From Sphingomonas sp. UV9 (GTDB lineage: Bacteria; Pseudomonadota; Alphaproteobacteria; Sphingomonadales; Sphingomonadaceae), in contig NZ_SCIN01000002.1 in NCBI RefSeq assembly GCF_004101245.1, forward strand, positions 744,001 to 808,000: a stretch of DNA of 64,000 nucleotides, read 5' to 3'. This document shows, piece after piece, positions 60,938 through 64,000 of this stretch. Numbering within the stretch: position 1 is the stretch's first letter; each line of letters starts with the position of its first letter. Both the position numbers and the translations under genes were made by a program. A model generated the notes under the pieces. It did no database searches and had not been told where the DNA came from. It worked only from the letters and a program-made list of their open reading frames with translations.

Positions 60938-61348
60938 TTGGCATCGCGCAACCCGGCACGCCCGCTTTCTCCCCATCTGCAGGTCTATAAATGGGGCCCG
61001 CACATGCTGGTCTCGATCCTGCACCGCGCGACCGGCAGCGGGATGGCGACCGTCGGCAGCCTGCTGCTCGTCTGGTGGCTCGCCGCCATCGCGTCGGGCG
61101 ATCAGGCCTATGCGACCTTCGTCGACGTGTTCACGCGCGACACCGGTGGCCTCAACATCCTCGGCTATATCGTCGCGGTCGGCCTGACGCTCTCGCTGTT
61201 CCAGCACATGATGACGGGTATCCGCCACTTCGTGCTCGATACCGGCGCGGGCTACGAACTGAAGCGGAACAAGGCGGGCGCGATCGCGACGATGGTCGCA
61301 AGTGTCGCGCTCACGGTCGTGTTCTGGCTCTACATGGGGATCAAGTAA
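60938..61348 (+). CDS. sdhC: Succinate dehydrogenase cytochrome b556 subunit
   Basis: A 136-residue membrane anchor of complex II. The signature RPLSPHLQVYKWGPHMLVSILHR (first part; Ser and Arg near the quinone site) and the heme-ligand region HMMTGIRHFVLDTG are clear, with three hydrophobic helices. The start is taken as TTG at 60938 because TGAGGA lies eight bases upstream and the protein then begins MASRNPARP as in relatives; an earlier in-frame TTG is at 60902. Its TAA overlaps the sdhD ATG. Confidence 0.93.
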   Translation: MASRNPARPLSPHLQVYKWGPHMLVSILHRATGSGMATVGSLLLVWWLAAIASGDQAYATFVDVFTRDTGGLNILGYIVAVGLTLSLFQHMMTGIRHFVLDTGAGYELKRNKAGAIATMVASVALTVVFWLYMGIK

Positions 61349-61734
61349 TGGGTTCGGGTACGGCAATCGGTCGCGTCCGCGGCCTCGGCAGCGCCAAGCA
61401 CGGCGCGCATCACTGGTGGCAGCAGCGTCTGACGGCAGGCGCCAACCTGTTCCTCATGCTCTGGCTGATGATCTCGGTCGCGCGCATGCCCGGCTATGAT
61501 TACGCCGCGGTCCATCTCTGGCTGCAATCGGCCTGGGTCGCGATCCCGATGGCGTTGCTGATCCTGTCGGTCTTCTATCATTTTCGTCTCGGTCTGCAGG
61601 TCGTGATCGAGGATTACATGCACGACGAAAGCCGCGTCGTGACGATGATCCTGCTCAACCTGTTCACCTTCACGCTGGGCGGCATCGCCCTGTTCGCGAT
61701 CCTCAAGGTCGCCTTCTCTGGAGCCCCGGCATAA
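61348..61734 (+). CDS. sdhD: Succinate dehydrogenase hydrophobic membrane anchor subunit
   Basis: A 128-residue protein with three membrane helices. [19 protein letters not shown] at the N-terminus and [20 protein letters not shown] around the heme and quinone region are typical of alphaproteobacterial SdhD. Both ends overlap neighbouring genes as TAATG, so sdhC, sdhD and sdhA are translationally coupled. With SdhC it anchors the catalytic subunits in the inner membrane. Confidence 0.93.
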   Translation: MGSGTAIGRVRGLGSAKHGAHHWWQQRLTAGANLFLMLWLMISVARMPGYDYAAVHLWLQSAWVAIPMALLILSVFYHFRLGLQVVIEDYMHDESRVVTMILLNLFTFTLGGIALFAILKVAFSGAPA

Positions 61735-63536
61735 TGTCTGCTTCGTACAAGATCATCGATCATACCTATGATGCGGTCGTCGTCGGGGCCGGCGGCTCCG
61801 GCCTGCGCGCCACGATGGGCATCGCCGAGAGCGGCCTGAAGACCGCGTGCATCACCAAGGTCTTCCCGACCCGGTCGCACACCGTCGCCGCCCAGGGCGG
61901 CATCGCCGCCAGCCTTGGCAACAATTCGCCGGATCACTGGACCTGGCACATGTTCGATACCGTCAAGGGCTCCGACTGGCTCGGCGACCAGGACGCGATC
62001 GAGTATCTGTGCCGCGAGGCCCCGCAGGCGGTGTACGAGCTGGAACATGCCGGCATGCCGTTCAGCCGTAACGAAAACGGCACGATCTATCAGCGTCCGT
62101 TCGGCGGTCACATGCAGAACATGGGCGAGGGCCCCCCGGTCCAGCGCACCGCCGCTGCCGCCGATCGCACCGGCCACGCGATGCTCCACGCGCTGTATCA
62201 GCAGAGCCTGAAGTACAACACGGACTTCTTCGTCGAGTATTTCGCGCTCGACCTGATCATGGAAAACGGCGTCTGCCGCGGCGTGATCGCGCTGTGCATG
62301 GAAGACGGCTCGATCCACCGCTTCCGCAGCCACCAGACGGTTCTCGCGACCGGTGGCTATGGCCGCGTCTATTTCTCGGCGACTTCGGCGCACACCTGCA
62401 CCGGCGACGGCAACGCGATGGTGCTCCGCGCCGGGCTTCCGTTGCAGGACATGGAGTTCGTCCAGTTCCACCCGACCGGCATCTACGGCGCGGGCGTTCT
62501 CATCACCGAGGGCGCACGCGGTGAGGGCGGCTATCTGACCAACTCCGAGGGCGAGCGCTTCATGGAGCGCTATGCCCCGTCGGCGAAGGATCTCGCCTCG
62601 CGCGACGTCGTCAGCCGCTCGATGGCGCTCGAAATGCGCGAAGGCCGCGGCGTCGGCAAGAACGGCGACCACATCTTCCTGCACCTCGATCACATCGATC
62701 CCAAGGTGCTCGCCGAGCGCCTGCCGGGCATCACCGAGACCGGCAAGGTCTTCGCAGGCGTCGATCTCACGCGCCAGCCTTTGCCCGTCACGCCGACGGT
62801 GCACTACAACATGGGCGGCATCCCGACGAACTTCCACGGCGAGGTCGTCAACCTCGTCGACGGCAACCCCGACGCGGTCGTCCCTGGCCTCTTCGCGGTC
62901 GGCGAAGCGGCGTGCGTTTCGGTCCACGGCGCCAACCGCCTCGGCTCGAACAGCCTGATCGATCTCGTGGTGTTCGGCCGCGCGACCGGCCTGCGTATCA
63001 AGGACACACTGAAGCCCGGCACTGCGCACGCGCCGCTGCCCAAGGGTTCGGAAGATCTCGCGCTCACGCGTCTCGACCACTTCCGCAACGCGAGCGGCGG
63101 GTCGCCGACCGCGCAGATCCGTCTCGACATGCAGCAGACCATGCAGAAGCATTGCGCCGTGTTCCGCGACACCGAGCTGCTGAACCAGGGCGTCGAGAAG
63201 ATGGCCGGGATCTACAATCGGATGACCGACGTCGCCGTGAAGGATCGCAGCATGATCTGGAACACCGATCTGGTCGAGACGATGGAGCTCGACAATCTGA
63301 TCGGCCAGGCGGTCGTCACGATGAACTCGGCGGCCAACCGCACCGAGTCGCGCGGCGCGCACATGCACGAGGATTTCCCCGAGCGTGACGATGCCAACTG
63401 GATGAAGCACACCATCACCACCTTCGACGGCTGGGGCGGCAAGGGCGGCGAGACCAAGATCGATTTCCGCCCGGTGCACGACTACACGCTCACCGACGAC
63501 GTCGACTACATCAAGCCCAAGAAGCGGGTATATTGA
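61734..63536 (+). CDS. sdhA: Succinate dehydrogenase flavoprotein subunit
   Basis: A 600-residue FAD subunit oxidising succinate to fumarate. It has the dinucleotide motif [13 protein letters not shown], the covalent-flavin His in [13 protein letters not shown], the substrate and proton-transfer regions ([24 protein letters not shown]) and [10 protein letters not shown]. The length is normal. No sdhB follows directly: a small membrane protein gene and then a minus-strand toxin-like gene come next, so sdhB must lie elsewhere or beyond the window. Confidence 0.97.
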   Translation: MSASYKIIDHTYDAVVVGAGGSGLRATMGIAESGLKTACITKVFPTRSHTVAAQGGIAASLGNNSPDHWTWHMFDTVKGSDWLGDQDAIEYLCREAPQAVYELEHAGMPFSRNENGTIYQRPFGGHMQNMGEGPPVQRTAAAADRTGHAMLHALYQQSLKYNTDFFVEYFALDLIMENGVCRGVIALCMEDGSIHRFRSHQTVLATGGYGRVYFSATSAHTCTGDGNAMVLRAGLPLQDMEFVQFHPTGIYGAGVLITEGARGEGGYLTNSEGERFMERYAPSAKDLASRDVVSRSMALEMREGRGVGKNGDHIFLHLDHIDPKVLAERLPGITETGKVFAGVDLTRQPLPVTPTVHYNMGGIPTNFHGEVVNLVDGNPDAVVPGLFAVGEAACVSVHGANRLGSNSLIDLVVFGRATGLRIKDTLKPGTAHAPLPKGSEDLALTRLDHFRNASGGSPTAQIRLDMQQTMQKHCAVFRDTELLNQGVEKMAGIYNRMTDVAVKDRSMIWNTDLVETMELDNLIGQAVVTMNSAANRTESRGAHMHEDFPERDDANWMKHTITTFDGWGGKGGETKIDFRPVHDYTLTDDVDYIKPKKRVY

Positions 63537-63808
63537 TGATCTGGGCGCTCATCGCGGTCGGGTTCCTCGTGCCCGTCGCGGTGGGGCTCCTCACGCGCTT
63601 CCCGCCGATGATCGCCGGCTTTATCTGGCCGGCGGTCGTCGCGATCCTGACCGCGATCTACGTCTTCGGCATCGAGCCCCGCGACGTCGGCGAAGCCCCG
63701 CAAAAGATCGCGATCACCTTTTACGGGCTGTTCTCGCTCGTCGGCGGCGTACCCGGCGGGCTGGTAGGCTGGATCCTCCAACACAAGCGCACGAACCGAA
63801 AAGTCTGA
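63536..63808 (+). CDS. Small membrane protein of unknown function
   Basis: A 90-residue protein with three hydrophobic segments ([58 protein letters not shown]) and a basic tail. Its ATG overlaps the sdhA stop (TGATG), so it is translated together with sdhA. It might assist complex II assembly, but no family is recognised and this is context only. Confidence 0.72.
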   Translation: MIWALIAVGFLVPVAVGLLTRFPPMIAGFIWPAVVAILTAIYVFGIEPRDVGEAPQKIAITFYGLFSLVGGVPGGLVGWILQHKRTNRKV

Positions 63809-63819
63809 CGTCCCTCCTT

Positions 63820-63871
63820 GTTCTCCCGCGAAGGCGGGAGCCCAGACTGGATCCCCGCCTTTGCGGGAAAC
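63820..63871. repeat. Palindromic repeat, family B
   Basis: TTCTCCCGCGAAGGCGGGAGCCCAG and CTGGATCCCCGCCTTTGCGGGAA. It sits after the last gene of the sdh unit, between convergent genes. Confidence 0.85.
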
Positions 63872-63895
63872 ACGTTTCGTGCGAAACTTCGGCGA

Positions 63896-64000
63896 TTACT
63901 CCAATCGCCCAGCAGCGATTTTGTACACGAGGTTCCGATCCCGCCGCCCGACGGCAACCACGACGACCGTCACCAGCCCGTCGTCGACCCGGTACACCAG
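63896..64000 (-). CDS. RelE/ParE-type toxin, C-terminal part
   Basis: Thirty-four C-terminal codons are visible on the minus strand (LVYRVDDGLVTVVVVAVGRR, then LVYKIAAGRLE and TAA at 63896-63898). The pattern YRVDDG...V.VVAVG.R is characteristic of the last two strands of RelE/ParE ribosome-dependent or gyrase-directed toxins. An antitoxin gene would be expected beyond the right edge. The gene is convergent with the sdh operon. Confidence 0.75.
   Translation of the reverse strand: MVYRVDDGLVTVVVVAVGRRDRNLVYKIAAGRLE

Noticed and set aside
61614..63479. 621-codon minus-strand frame opposite sdhA
   Set aside because: It is a shadow of the codon bias of sdhA; it has no recognisable domain and no ribosome-binding site.

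Overview
The window looks like chromosome from a sphingomonad (Sphingomonas or a close alphaproteobacterium). The supporting signs are high GC, two large TonB-dependent receptors of the sphingomonad/caulobacter type, many palindromic intergenic repeats built on cores such as CCCGCGAAGGCGGG and CCCCGGCGAAGGCCGGGG, an sdhCDA operon, and tight operons with ATGA/TAATG overlaps. This is inferred from gene content, not from a database search.

Layout. 1-5.5 kb: the end of an alpha-galactosidase-like enzyme, a TonB-dependent receptor and a secreted glycoside hydrolase, which look like a glycan-uptake locus. 6-11.7 kb: an SGNH hydrolase, then (minus strand) an Oar-type TonB receptor with a regulatory-like N-terminal domain, followed by a TPR-sulfotransferase. 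12.4-22.25 kb: a decayed P2-like prophage inserted at the 3' end of tRNA-Arg(CCG). It keeps parts of the tail module (J, I, an H-FII fusion, E/E' with a slippery site, a shortened tape measure, D), a cargo methyltransferase, a CI/Cro switch, an Ogr activator and a broken integrase. Capsid, terminase, sheath and gpU genes are absent. 22.3-23.9 kb: nth and dapB.

23.9-26.7 kb: a translationally coupled trio of nucleotidyltransferase, nucleotidyltransferase-like protein and lipid kinase, probably making an anionic (sphingo)lipid. 26.8-34.2 kb: a DUF2141 protein, a flippase, an AsnB-type amidotransferase apparently starting at ATC, a CDP-alcohol phosphatidyltransferase, a CDP-glycerol glycerophosphotransferase-like enzyme and a LicC-like nucleotidyltransferase. 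Together these suggest a phosphodiester-linked surface lipid or glycan. 34.3-39.4 kb: an MscS channel, then an otsB-GH15-otsA trehalose operon; both relate to osmotic stress.

39.9-44.8 kb: a NodT/MacA/MacB tripartite export system, its MacB split into ATPase and permease genes. 44.8-52.6 kb: a molybdenum hydroxylase operon (2Fe-2S, FAD/4Fe-4S and two tandem molybdopterin subunits) with XdhC and MocA maturation proteins. 52.7-57.6 kb: a glycerophosphodiesterase, a small lipoprotein, a TIGR02117 protein, phenylalanine 4-monooxygenase, PrmA and a short-chain dehydrogenase. 57.8-60.7 kb: two tandem soluble chemotaxis receptors with nearly identical signalling domains but different sensor domains. 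60.9-63.8 kb: sdhCDA plus a small membrane protein. The window ends in a partial RelE-like toxin gene on the minus strand.

The most notable points are the in-frame fusions and shrinkage in the prophage tail genes, the conserved T-TTT-TTG frameshift site, the AsnB start, the lipid cluster, the sensor divergence in the tandem chemoreceptors, and a repeat element captured as an open reading frame inside the macB operon.
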